A stretch of DNA of 13,697 bases from positions 1 to 13,697 of the forward strand of contig JAWLCQ010000135.1 in the NCBI GenBank assembly GCA_041687095.1. The letters run 5' to 3'. Source of the stretch: JAWLCQ01 sp041687095. Its GTDB lineage: Bacteria > Planctomycetota > Phycisphaerae > SM23-33. The position numbers and the translations under genes were made by a program. The notes under the pieces were generated by a model that was not told the DNA's origin, searched no databases, and saw only the letters and a program-made list of their open reading frames with translations. Of the stretch, positions 1 through 5,939 are shown one piece after another. How positions within the stretch are numbered: the stretch's first letter is position 1; each line of letters opens with the position of its first letter.

Positions 1-97
1 AGAGGTGCCGAGCGAAGCGAGGCGGTGAGGGGGCGCCCGGAAGACGAGAACGGTCAGGTGACAACCGGAAGGCAGGACTGGGAAAAGCCTACCTCCT
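1..97. other. Unassigned left edge, no gene recognised
   Basis: No convincing coding frame or ribosome binding site is seen here. The first 30 bases (a GGTGCCGAGCGAAGCGAGG-like stretch) resemble the short G/C-rich palindromic repeats seen at 13531-13610. I compared it by eye with the conserved parts of RNase P RNA and tmRNA and saw no match. It may be the tail of something starting to the left of the window. Confidence 0.3.
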
Positions 98-301
98 GCG
101 TCGGGGGTCTCCTGACCCCCGACGCCCGGGAGCGGTGAGAAGGCGTTCCGCGGCAGCGTTGTGGGCGCAGACCGTCCCGGTGGCGATGAGATTGCGAGTG
201 AAACGTCCTTCGAGCCCCGCCGCGCTGCCGCGGAGGCGTGGTTGGCGAGATTCCCCGGGCCCTGCCGGGCCCGCACGCCGCGGGTCAGGAGACCCGCGGC
301 G
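98..301. repeat. Large imperfect palindrome with two inverted hairpin ends
   Basis: The left end is a 12-bp perfect hairpin (98-109 pairs with 114-125, loop TCCT). The right end is an 11-bp perfect hairpin (276-286 pairs with 291-301, loop AGGA). The two share the core GGGTCTCCTGACCC in opposite orientation. Inside them, 147-158 (TCCGCGGCAGCG) is an exact inverted match of 223-234. Outside the shared core the two end hairpins differ at paired positions but keep pairing (G-C against C-G, T-A against C-G). That suggests selection on structure, or a REP-like multi-copy family. Open frames crossing this region lack ribosome binding sites and are not called. Confidence 0.7.
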
Positions 302-340
302 CAGAAGACAGAGACCGCAGGTCCGAGATCCGTGTCCCCC

Positions 341-375
341 AATGGGAAATCGGCAATTGGAAATTGGAAGTCCGA
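341..375. repeat. Short AT-richer tandem-like patch
   Basis: The stretch contains imperfect repeats of an AAATTGG/GCAATTGG unit, clearly lower in G+C than its surroundings. It resembles in style the short-unit arrays at 9605-9876 and lies directly upstream of the folD ribosome binding site. No promoter motif could be assigned in it. Confidence 0.3.
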
Positions 376-412
376 TCGCAAGCAGTGCCCGCTCGTCAGC
401 AAACCGCACAGC

Positions 413-420
413 AAAGGAGA
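413..420 (+). promoter_or_regulatory. Ribosome binding site that fixes the folD start
   Basis: AAAGGAGA sits 6 nt before the GTG at 427. The frame is open further upstream, to about 238, but that part runs through the palindromic repeat and has no family similarity. This Shine-Dalgarno sequence is therefore what decides the start codon. Confidence 0.85.
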
Positions 421-426
421 ACGCCA

Positions 427-1404
427 GTGCCCGCCACGATCATTGACGGCGAAGCTATCGCCAAGCGCATCACCGACCAGGTCGCCGCCGACGCCGCCGA
501 ACTGACGGCCCAGGGCCGCACGCCCCACCTGACGGCCGTCCAGGTCGGGGAGAACCCCGCCAGCAAGATCTACACCAACATGCAGGCCAAGAGCTGCGAG
601 GCCGTCGGGATCGAGTACGAACTGCTCAATCTCCCCGACGACATCTCCCAGGACGACCTGCTGGCGAAGATCGACGAACTCAACGCCAACCCAACGGTGA
701 CCGGGCTCATCCTCCAGATGCCCGTTCCCCAGCAGATCGACGCCCGCACCGTCCAGCAGCGGATCGCCCCCGCCAAGGACGTCGAGGGCATGCACCCCGA
801 GAACATGGGCAAGCTGTTCTACGGGGGCGGCGTGGTGAGCCCCTGCACCGCCGCCGCCGCCGTCGAACTCCTCACCGCCACCTGCCCCGACCTCGCGGGC
901 AAGGAGGCCGTCGTCGTCGGGCACAGCGAGATCGTCGGCAAGCCCATCGCGATGATGCTCCTGCAGTCGCTGCGGGAAAGCCCGACCGTCACCGTCTGCC
1001 ACGTCGCCACCCAGGACCTCGCCGCCCACACCCGCCGCGCCGAGATCCTCTTCGTCGCCACCGGCGTGTCCCAGGCGAAGTGGCTGGGCTACTCCCGCCG
1101 CAAGAAGGCGGGCGAGGACGTGCAGCTTCCCGACCTGTCCCCGCTCATCAAGGGCGACATGGTTCGCGAAGGCGCCATCGTCATCGACGTCGCCATCAAC
1201 CGCATCCCCAAGGGCTTCGACGCCGAGGGCAACCCGCTGCTGAACGACAAGGGCAAGACGGCCATGGTGACGGTGGGCGACGTGGACTTCGCCGCCGCCA
1301 AGGAGATCGCCTCGGCCATCACCCCCGTCCCCGGGGGCGTCGGGCCCGTCACCGTCGCCATCCTCCTCCGCAACACCATCGCCTGCACCCGCGCGCTGGC
1401 CTGA
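427..1404 (+). CDS. folD: FolD-family methylenetetrahydrofolate dehydrogenase, variant active site
   Basis: The 325-residue product belongs to the FolD family, which interconverts methylene-, methenyl- and 10-formyl-tetrahydrofolate in the cytoplasm. Visible marks are the folate-site stretch around Y49, ILQMPVP at 95-101, the nucleotide-binding GHSEIVGKP at 165-173, and the signature VPGGVGPVT at 301-309. Numbering runs one behind E. coli FolD, so equivalents are easy to place. The catalytic lysine (E. coli K54) is Q53 here, and the conserved aspartate of the DVDG motif (E. coli D121) is E120. Y49 and Q97 are kept. In the family K54 is needed for cyclohydrolase activity, so this enzyme may be a dehydrogenase only (inference). 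It is longer than the usual 280-300 residues, with inserts near 215-239 and 260-280. The GTG start is chosen for its strong ribosome binding site. No operon partner is seen; the next gene starts 361 nt later with its own promoter-like box. Confidence 0.93.
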   Translation: MPATIIDGEAIAKRITDQVAADAAELTAQGRTPHLTAVQVGENPASKIYTNMQAKSCEAVGIEYELLNLPDDISQDDLLAKIDELNANPTVTGLILQMPVPQQIDARTVQQRIAPAKDVEGMHPENMGKLFYGGGVVSPCTAAAAVELLTATCPDLAGKEAVVVGHSEIVGKPIAMMLLQSLRESPTVTVCHVATQDLAAHTRRAEILFVATGVSQAKWLGYSRRKKAGEDVQLPDLSPLIKGDMVREGAIVIDVAINRIPKGFDAEGNPLLNDKGKTAMVTVGDVDFAAAKEIASAITPVPGGVGPVTVAILLRNTIACTRALA

Positions 1405-1501
1405 GAGGCGAGCGGGGATGCAGGCGATGCACGGGATAGAAGACGTCCCTGTTGCCCGGGGATGAACCTGCAGAATCGAAGCAGAGCAACCGTTCACGGG
1501 A

Positions 1502-1523
1502 GTGCGGGCGATGAATCCCGCAC
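1502..1523. repeat. Small hairpin beside REP-like copy A
   Basis: GTGCGGG at 1502-1508 pairs with CCCGCAC at 1517-1523 around the loop CGATGAAT. It lies 98 nt past the folD stop and one base before the REP-like element. It lacks a following T run, so its role as a terminator is uncertain. Confidence 0.45.
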
Positions 1524-1524
1524 C

Positions 1525-1597
1525 GCCTCGAAAAAGGGGACCGGCACCTGCGCGGCAAGAAGCATGCCGCTACGGAGCCCGTCCCCTTTTTCGAGGC
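1525..1597. repeat. REP-like palindromic element, copy A
   Basis: A perfect 17-bp inverted repeat (1525-1541, GCCTCGAAAAAGGGGAC, against 1581-1597) encloses a second stem of 6 bp (GCGGCA at 1552-1557 with TGCCGC at 1565-1570). The same architecture and much of the sequence recur at 7502-7564 in the same orientation. The inner stem there carries a compensated base-pair change. The element lies between folD and holA and could also act as a transcription terminator. No transposase gene is present in the window. Confidence 0.8.
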
Positions 1598-1656
1598 TCC
1601 CTGCGCCTACCCCGCCTTCGCCTTTCCCGCCTGCGCATCCCGGGGAACCCTCTTTC

Positions 1657-1688
1657 TCACGCCTTCGCTGCTGTTTGCGAAGGCGTGA
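1657..1688. terminator. 12-bp hairpin between folD and holA
   Basis: TCACGCCTTCGC (1657-1668) pairs perfectly with GCGAAGGCGTGA (1677-1688), loop TGCTGTTT. It stands 62 nt before the holA TATAAT box. It has no T run on either side, so it may be a factor-dependent terminator, a pause site or another repeat family member rather than a classical terminator. Confidence 0.45.
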
Positions 1689-1750
1689 ACGGTTACGGAT
1701 TTCTGTCTCCAGCTTTTCGCATCCCCCTGCACGGCCGGGGGCTGTTGCGG

Positions 1751-1756
1751 TATAAT
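1751..1756 (+). promoter_or_regulatory. holA -10 box (TATAAT) very close to the start codon
   Basis: A consensus TATAAT in the context GGTATAATCC ends 9 nt before the holA ATG. A transcript starting the usual 6-8 nt downstream would have a leader of only a few bases. No good -35 hexamer lies 17 nt upstream. The thiS operon has a TATAAT in the same context at 5373-5378. Confidence 0.6.
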
Positions 1757-1765
1757 CCGCGGCGG

Positions 1766-2722
1766 ATGAGTGACCGCGAAACCAAGCCGGTGTACGTGCT
1801 CCACGGGAAGGACGCCTTCCTGCAGGACGCCATGCGCAAGGACATCGTCGCCCGCCTCGTCGCCGACGCCGATCCGCAGCTCTGCGTCGCCACCTTCGAC
1901 GCCGACGTCTCCCTCGCCGATGTCCTCGACGAACTCCGCACGCTGCCCTTCCTCGCCCCGTACAAGGTCGTCATCGTCCGCGACGCCGACGCCTTCATCG
2001 CCGGCAACCGGGAGGCCCTCGAGGCCTACCTGGAGAAGCCCGCGAGGACGGCGTCGCTCGTGCTGCTCGTCTCCTCCTTCCCCTCCAACACCCGCCTCTA
2101 CAAGGCGGCCAAGAAGGTGGGGGAGATCCTGGAGTGCTCCATCAGCGGGGGGGCCGAGCTCCGCCGCTGGGTCGTCGCGTCGGGGAAGCGCAGGGGCAAG
2201 ACCCTTGCCTCCGACGCCGCCGAACTGCTCACCGAGTGGGTGGGGGAGGACCTGGGCCTGCTGGACTCGGAGATCGAGAAGCTCTCGCTGTACGTGGGCG
2301 AGCGGGAGACGATCACGGGCGACGACGTGTCGAAGCTCGTCGTCGCGTCGGCGGGCCCGGTGGCGTTCGCGCTCACCAACGCCCTGACGATGCAGGATGC
2401 GCGGGCGGCGCTGGGGGCGCTGGACGACATGCTCACCGTCCGCGGGGAGGAACTCAAGGTCCTGGGCATGCTGGCGTGGCACCTGCGGAAGGTCGCCGCC
2501 GCCAAACGCCTCAGCCCCGGGGGCAAGCCCTCCCCCGACGTCTGGAAGCAGCTCCGCATCCCGTACCACCAGCAGGGGGCGTTCGCGGGGCTGCTCCGCC
2601 GCCGCTCGCTCCGCAAGGTCAACCAGGACTTCCGCCGCCTCATCGCCGCCGACCTCGCCATCAAGAGCGGGGCCGATCCCGTGGCGGCGATGCAGGTTCT
2701 CGTCGTCGAACTCTGCTCCTGA
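1766..2722 (+). CDS. holA: DNA polymerase III delta subunit
   Basis: The 318-residue product matches HolA, the clamp-loader delta subunit that opens the beta sliding clamp during replication. Seen in the sequence are the N-terminal strand YVLHGKDAFLQDAMR (10-24), the VVIVRDADAF region (68-77), and the family's typical DLGLLDSEIEKLSLY stretch (162-176). The C-terminal part is helical, with the LKVLGMLAWHLRKV segment (230-243) typical of the collar domain. The usual family length is about 330-340, so this is complete. The frame is open further upstream, but that part runs through palindromic repeats. The ATG at 1766 starts the conserved domain and lies just after a TATAAT box. No Shine-Dalgarno sequence is evident, which would fit near-leaderless translation. 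It is transcribed toward, and converges with, the PEP-CTERM gene. Confidence 0.93.
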   Translation: MSDRETKPVYVLHGKDAFLQDAMRKDIVARLVADADPQLCVATFDADVSLADVLDELRTLPFLAPYKVVIVRDADAFIAGNREALEAYLEKPARTASLVLLVSSFPSNTRLYKAAKKVGEILECSISGGAELRRWVVASGKRRGKTLASDAAELLTEWVGEDLGLLDSEIEKLSLYVGERETITGDDVSKLVVASAGPVAFALTNALTMQDARAALGALDDMLTVRGEELKVLGMLAWHLRKVAAAKRLSPGGKPSPDVWKQLRIPYHQQGAFAGLLRRRSLRKVNQDFRRLIAADLAIKSGADPVAAMQVLVVELCS

Positions 2723-2855
2723 ACCCCCTCCTGCGCAGAAACCGCCCCGGACCTCCGGCCCCGAACTTGCTGACGAGTTGGCAGTGGCTTGCCATTTGGC
2801 GTCCACTGGAATCCCCCGGTGTCGTCCCCGCAGGTTCACGGGGTGTGCGGGTTCC

Positions 2856-2894
2856 GCGTGCAGGCGGCTGCGCTTCGCTCCGCCCCCTGCACGC
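2856..2894. terminator. Strong hairpin between convergent holA and PEP-CTERM genes
   Basis: GCGTGCAGG (2856-2864) pairs perfectly with CCTGCACGC (2886-2894). An inner GGCGG/CCGCC can pair as an alternative. The right arm ends 1 nt short of the stop codon of the minus-strand gene. It lies 133 nt past the holA stop, where a shared bidirectional terminator would be expected. There is no T run. Confidence 0.55.
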
Positions 2895-2895
2895 C

Positions 2896-4908
2896 CTACC
2901 TTCGCCACCGCCGTCGGCGGAGCAGGAGGGGCATGCCCACCAGCAGCAGGCCCATCGCCGCCGGTTCCGGGACGATCGCCACTGTCTCGGGGGCCACGTA
3001 CCAGTACGTCCGCCCGCCGAGGTCCACCGACTTCACCAGGGGCGAGCCTCCGAGCCCCGTGTTCCGAAAGCCCCCCGCCCCCAGCATCGCCGCCAGTTCG
3101 CTCTCGCCCATGTCTGTCAGCAGCGCGATCCCGTTGAGGTCCACGTACTGGTACGTCCCCAGCGTCCCCAACTGCCCGATGTAGGCGAAGTCGTCGTCCA
3201 CCGTCCCGCTGTCGACGAGCTGGAAGATGACGCTGTAGCCCGAGAACTGCCCGGTCATCTCCAGGGCTCCGATGCGGAAGGCGTCGAGGGCGTCGATGGT
3301 AGTCTGCGCCTCCCACTTCAGCGTGCTGGGCTTGTTCTGGATGATCGTCGTGCCCGAGAAGTCCACGCTCCCGGGCTCGAAGCGCCCGAAGGTGACGGTT
3401 CCGGGCGTGATGTACAGCTCGGAGAGCCCGCGGATGGTGGTCGTGGCGCTGGTGGAGAGGTTCCACGATCCGCCCGCCCCCAGTTCCAGCCGCGACTGCG
3501 CCCCCGTCCCCACGATGCTCCCGTAGAGCTGCGCCTGGCTCGCCCCGTCCTGGAAGTACAGCTCGCCCTCGCCGATCTGGATCGTCGCCCCGTCCTCGAG
3601 GATGAACCCGTTGAAGCCCGTCCAGTTCGGGTTCCCCTTCGTCCCGTAGATGCCCCCCGTCCCGGTGATCTTGCCCCCCGACGCGACCTTGAGGCAGGTC
3701 GTCCCGCCGACCTCGCCCAGGGCCCCGTCGTTCATCTCGACGGTCATCCCGTCCGGGATCACCAGCCGCAGGTTCCCCAAATGCGTCCCCGTCCCCGCCG
3801 AGTCCCAACTGAACCAGCGATCGTTGACGTCGAAGTGCAGCGTCCCGTCGGTGAGGCGGAACTGCGGGATGCGGGCCTTGTCCCCGTCGTCCACGCGGAG
3901 GTTCTCCTCCAGCGCCAGTGCGTACCCTGATCCGTCGGAGACCGTCACGTCCAGGTGCGCGATCTGGAGCCGGGGGATATCCTGCACGGTGGAGGCGTTG
4001 GTGAGGAGGACCGTGTCGCCGGTCCCCGGCGTGTAGGCGCCCTGGTCCCAGTTGGCGGGATCGGACCAGCGGGTCCCGTCGCCCCCGCCCGTCCACGTGA
4101 ACGTCAGCCCGTGCCCGGTGGGGGGCTCGGGGTGGGGGAGGGGCGTGGGGAGGGTGGTGTCGGTCATCAGCGTGAGCTGTTCCCCGTCGGCGGCGAGGAT
4201 GGCGTTGATGTCGTCGATGAACCGTACCACGCTGTTGTCGGAGGTCTGCGTGTAGTGCGTCCCGAGAACGGCCGGGCGGTTGTCCGGCCCGATGAGGAAA
4301 CTTGGATGTGACGAGTCGCCGCTCGTCCCGTACACGCGGTCGCTCGACGCCGTCAGGGAGCGGGAGTAGTACACGCGGGAGGAGGAGGTGAAGGACAGGC
4401 TCGAGACGGCCGTCACCCCGAGCTTGTGCCCCCTGCCCCAGTAGAAGGCCTCGCGAGCGTAGTAATCGGAGGTGGAGGCGAACTTGGGGACGGCGTAGTA
4501 GGAGATGTTGTCCTCGGGGCGGAGGGGGGTCGTGAGCTTTCCGAGCACCAGGTCGTCCCCGAAGTACCACCGCTGGGACGCTACGGAGTAGGTGTGGTTG
4601 GGTCCGTCGAAATCGTTGGTCTCGTAGAATGTGACCGTCCCCGGCGGCTGGGCGTGCTTCGCTCCGACCCAGTAGGTGGGGGAGATCATCGTCAGCACGT
4701 ATCCCCCGTCCGTCCAGGCGATGCCCGACCAGTCGTAGCCCTCGCCCAGGAAGTCCTTGTCGGGGTGCGGATAGAAGCGGTCGTGCCTCAATGGGATGTA
4801 GCCGAAATCGTAGGATAGCGCCCACGCCTCCGAGGGGACCACCCCCAGGCACAGCACGGGAACAACGATCCACGCAGACACCGCCCGGCGGAGTGAGCAT
4901 TCCGTCAC
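2896..4908 (-). CDS. Exported PEP-CTERM protein with trypsin-like protease domain
   Basis: The 670-residue protein has an N-terminal signal peptide (about 1-30, ending EAWA). It ends in a PEP-CTERM sorting signal: VPEP at 646-649, a hydrophobic helix, then an arginine-rich tail. Such tails are known to be processed by an exosortase at the cell envelope. Residues about 55-240 look like a chymotrypsin-fold serine protease. SPTYWVGAKHA (76-86) matches the region around the catalytic His (H85), FGDDLVLGKL (116-125) that around the Asp (D119), and TSGDSSHPSF (195-204) the GDSGGP motif with Ser (S199). After a proline-rich linker, WTGGGDGTRWSDPANW (272-287) opens a glycine-rich beta region of the kind common in planctomycete surface proteins. 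The GTG start at 4908 is preceded by AAGGGAG at 6 nt. A good promoter lies at 5021-5049. The protease assignment is from motif order and spacing only. Confidence 0.8.
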   Translation of the reverse strand: MTECSLRRAVSAWIVVPVLCLGVVPSEAWALSYDFGYIPLRHDRFYPHPDKDFLGEGYDWSGIAWTDGGYVLTMISPTYWVGAKHAQPPGTVTFYETNDFDGPNHTYSVASQRWYFGDDLVLGKLTTPLRPEDNISYYAVPKFASTSDYYAREAFYWGRGHKLGVTAVSSLSFTSSSRVYYSRSLTASSDRVYGTSGDSSHPSFLIGPDNRPAVLGTHYTQTSDNSVVRFIDDINAILAADGEQLTLMTDTTLPTPLPHPEPPTGHGLTFTWTGGGDGTRWSDPANWDQGAYTPGTGDTVLLTNASTVQDIPRLQIAHLDVTVSDGSGYALALEENLRVDDGDKARIPQFRLTDGTLHFDVNDRWFSWDSAGTGTHLGNLRLVIPDGMTVEMNDGALGEVGGTTCLKVASGGKITGTGGIYGTKGNPNWTGFNGFILEDGATIQIGEGELYFQDGASQAQLYGSIVGTGAQSRLELGAGGSWNLSTSATTTIRGLSELYITPGTVTFGRFEPGSVDFSGTTIIQNKPSTLKWEAQTTIDALDAFRIGALEMTGQFSGYSVIFQLVDSGTVDDDFAYIGQLGTLGTYQYVDLNGIALLTDMGESELAAMLGAGGFRNTGLGGSPLVKSVDLGGRTYWYVAPETVAIVPEPAAMGLLLVGMPLLLRRRRWRR

Positions 4909-5020
4909 GGTCTTCTCCCTTGAACCTCGGACCGGGTGTTGCGCGCCACAGCCGACGATGCGTCCTCCACGCCGCCCGGCCCTGGATCACCCAGCCTGCA
5001 AGCCTCTCTTGAGGCACTGG

Positions 5021-5049
5021 ATGATACGGCGGCAAACTGGTCCTGTCAA
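5021..5049 (-). promoter_or_regulatory. Sigma-70-type promoter for the PEP-CTERM gene
   Basis: Read on the minus strand, TTGACA (5049-5044) and TATCAT (5026-5021) are separated by exactly 17 nt. The -35 is perfect and the -10 matches 5 of 6. Transcription would start near 5014, giving a leader of roughly 105 nt before the GTG at 4908. The -10 is followed by CC, as in the other -10 candidates of the window. Confidence 0.7.
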
Positions 5050-5065
5050 CCGCCGCGCCCCAGGC

Positions 5066-5308
5066 GGGTGCACGACCGTTCCTGCATGCAACGTAGGGTC
5101 CAGCCATTGGGGCCGGAGAGAGGGGGATTACGCAGATTTAAGAGATTACACAGATTGGAAGTAGCCCGCGCGCCCTCCGCCTCGGCGCAACCTCCGATGG
5201 ACATGATCTCATCTGTGTAATCCCATAAATCTGTGCAATCCCTTTCTCTCCCCTTCCTCTGACCGGACCCCACGGCGAGGGGTACTGCGCAGATACGGTC
5301 GTGCACCC
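5066..5308. repeat. 243-bp nested palindromic element (MITE-like)
   Basis: The ends are a perfect 14-bp inverted repeat, GGGTGCACGACCGT (5066-5079) against 5295-5308. Nested inside, 5115-5156 is inverted with few mismatches at 5210-5251. Each inner arm is itself a tandem pair of a roughly 17-bp GGGATTACACAGATTTA-like unit. The element fills the gap between the divergent PEP-CTERM promoter and the thiS promoter. It encodes no protein I can support. Nested arms with unique ends suggest a miniature mobile element or a large cruciform-forming repeat. Confidence 0.75.
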
Positions 5309-5372
5309 TCCCCAGGCTGCCGATCCCCCGGACGGCTGATTCCGGGGTATGGCCCGCGGGGCGGGGGGAGGG

Positions 5373-5378
5373 TATAAT
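5373..5378 (+). promoter_or_regulatory. thi operon -10 box (TATAAT)
   Basis: A consensus TATAAT in the context GGTATAATCC, the same as before holA, ends 7 nt before an ATG at 5386. No convincing -35 is seen. No thiamine pyrophosphate riboswitch is recognisable between this box and thiS; the transcribed leader is only about 30 nt, too short to hold one. Confidence 0.6.
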
Positions 5379-5385
5379 CCCCGCG

Positions 5386-5412
5386 ATGGCGAACCCCGGA
5401 AGGAAGGTGTAG
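5386..5412 (+). CDS. Eight-codon leader ORF before thiS
   Basis: ATG at 5386 opens a frame of eight codons (MANPGRKV) ending in TAG at 5410-5412, one base before the thiS GTG. The ATG falls about where transcription should begin, so it could be read as a leaderless start. The thiS ribosome binding site (GGAAGGAAGG, 5398-5407) lies inside it. Ribosomes ending at the TAG would be placed on the thiS start, so translational coupling is possible. The peptide has no recognisable attenuator composition. Its real use is unproven. Confidence 0.35.
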   Translation: MANPGRKV

Positions 5413-5413
5413 C

Positions 5414-5614
5414 GTGCGCGTGCGAGTGAACGGCGAGTGGCGCGAGGCGCCCGATGGAACCACGATGGCCGATCTGCTGCAGGAGCTGTCCCTCCGCCCC
5501 GACCGCGTCGCCGTCGAGCGGAACAAGGCCCTCCTCCCCCGCGCCCAGTACGCCCAGACCCCCCTCCAGGACCAGGACGAACTCGAGATCGTGACGCTGG
5601 TCGGGGGCGGGTGA
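5414..5614 (+). CDS. thiS: Sulfur carrier protein ThiS
   Basis: The 66-residue product is a ubiquitin-like sulfur carrier for the thiazole half of thiamine. Its C-terminal glycine is adenylylated and converted to a thiocarboxylate, and the sulfur is then passed to ThiG. The sequence starts with the beta-grasp strand VRVNGEWREAPDGTTMADLL and ends in TLVGGG, the required glycine tail. Length is normal. The GTG start is favoured by GGAAGGAAGG at 5398-5407. A GTG at 5420 is possible but less well placed. It heads a group with a small membrane-protein gene and thiG. ThiF, ThiO or ThiH partners are not in the window. Confidence 0.95.
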   Translation: MRVRVNGEWREAPDGTTMADLLQELSLRPDRVAVERNKALLPRAQYAQTPLQDQDELEIVTLVGGG

Positions 5615-5687
5615 GATCGTCAGGATTCGGGTTTCAAGGGACCACGGCGGCGTTTGCGGGTGGGGTTCCTGAAAAACGGAGAACGCT

Positions 5688-5939
5688 GTGAACATGAGTC
5701 AGAGAAGACGGAAGAGCATCAGGATCGCCTTGGGTGTGCTCACGGCGGTGGGGCTGATACAACTCGCACTCAACCTGGGCAACTTGGGCATGGTGGATGC
5801 GAGCATCCTCGGATACGTCGTCGTCGCTTGGAGCATCCTGTACCTCGCCGACGTCCTCGACGCACGATGGAACCATACGGCAACTGCCCCTCGGAAAGAG
5901 GAAGACATACATGAAGATCGAACCCCTGAAGATCGGTGA
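5688..5939 (+). CDS. Small two-helix membrane protein between thiS and thiG
   Basis: I do not recognise this 83-residue product. It has a basic start (QRRRK), then two hydrophobic stretches at about residues 13-33 and 40-58 that look like transmembrane helices, and a charged tail. GGAG ending 6 nt before the GTG at 5688 supports that start; the ATG at 5694 is the alternative. The gene begins 73 nt after thiS. Its last 29 bases overlap the start of thiG in another frame, so the last nine codons double as thiG coding sequence. The position suggests cotranscription with the thiazole genes. Whether it has a thiamine role (for example in transport) or is unrelated cannot be told from sequence. Confidence 0.6.
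   Translation: MNMSQRRRKSIRIALGVLTAVGLIQLALNLGNLGMVDASILGYVVVAWSILYLADVLDARWNHTATAPRKEEDIHEDRTPEDR

Noticed and set aside
1..97. RNase P RNA or tmRNA fragment
   Set aside because: GGAAGG and similar purine strings looked suggestive, but none of the conserved core sequences of these RNAs could be matched by eye.
238..426. Upstream extension of the folD frame
   Set aside because: This part lies over a palindromic repeat, has no family similarity, and a strong ribosome binding site precedes the GTG at 427.
1502..1765. Upstream extension of the holA frame
   Set aside because: It reads through the REP-like element and a hairpin and carries the promoter box. The conserved HolA domain begins right after the ATG at 1766.
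2134..3930. 598-codon open frame on the plus strand
   Set aside because: It crosses the end of holA and the antisense of the PEP-CTERM gene with no continuous domain. holA in its own frame has clear family motifs.
1607..5107. 1166-codon open frame on the minus strand
   Set aside because: It lies over holA and the PEP-CTERM gene in another frame, is rich in Arg, Gly and Pro, and has no recognisable domain. Long antisense frames are expected at this G+C. The 670-codon frame in the same region has a signal peptide, promoter, ribosome binding site and sorting tail.
5309..5413. TPP riboswitch before thiS
   Set aside because: The conserved CTGAGA and ACCTGATCTGG-type pieces are not present, and the probable transcribed leader is too short.
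4926..5413. Extra small genes in the gap before thiS
   Set aside because: Open frames here (66-94 codons) run through the palindromic element and lack ribosome binding sites, apart from the 8-codon leader frame noted separately.
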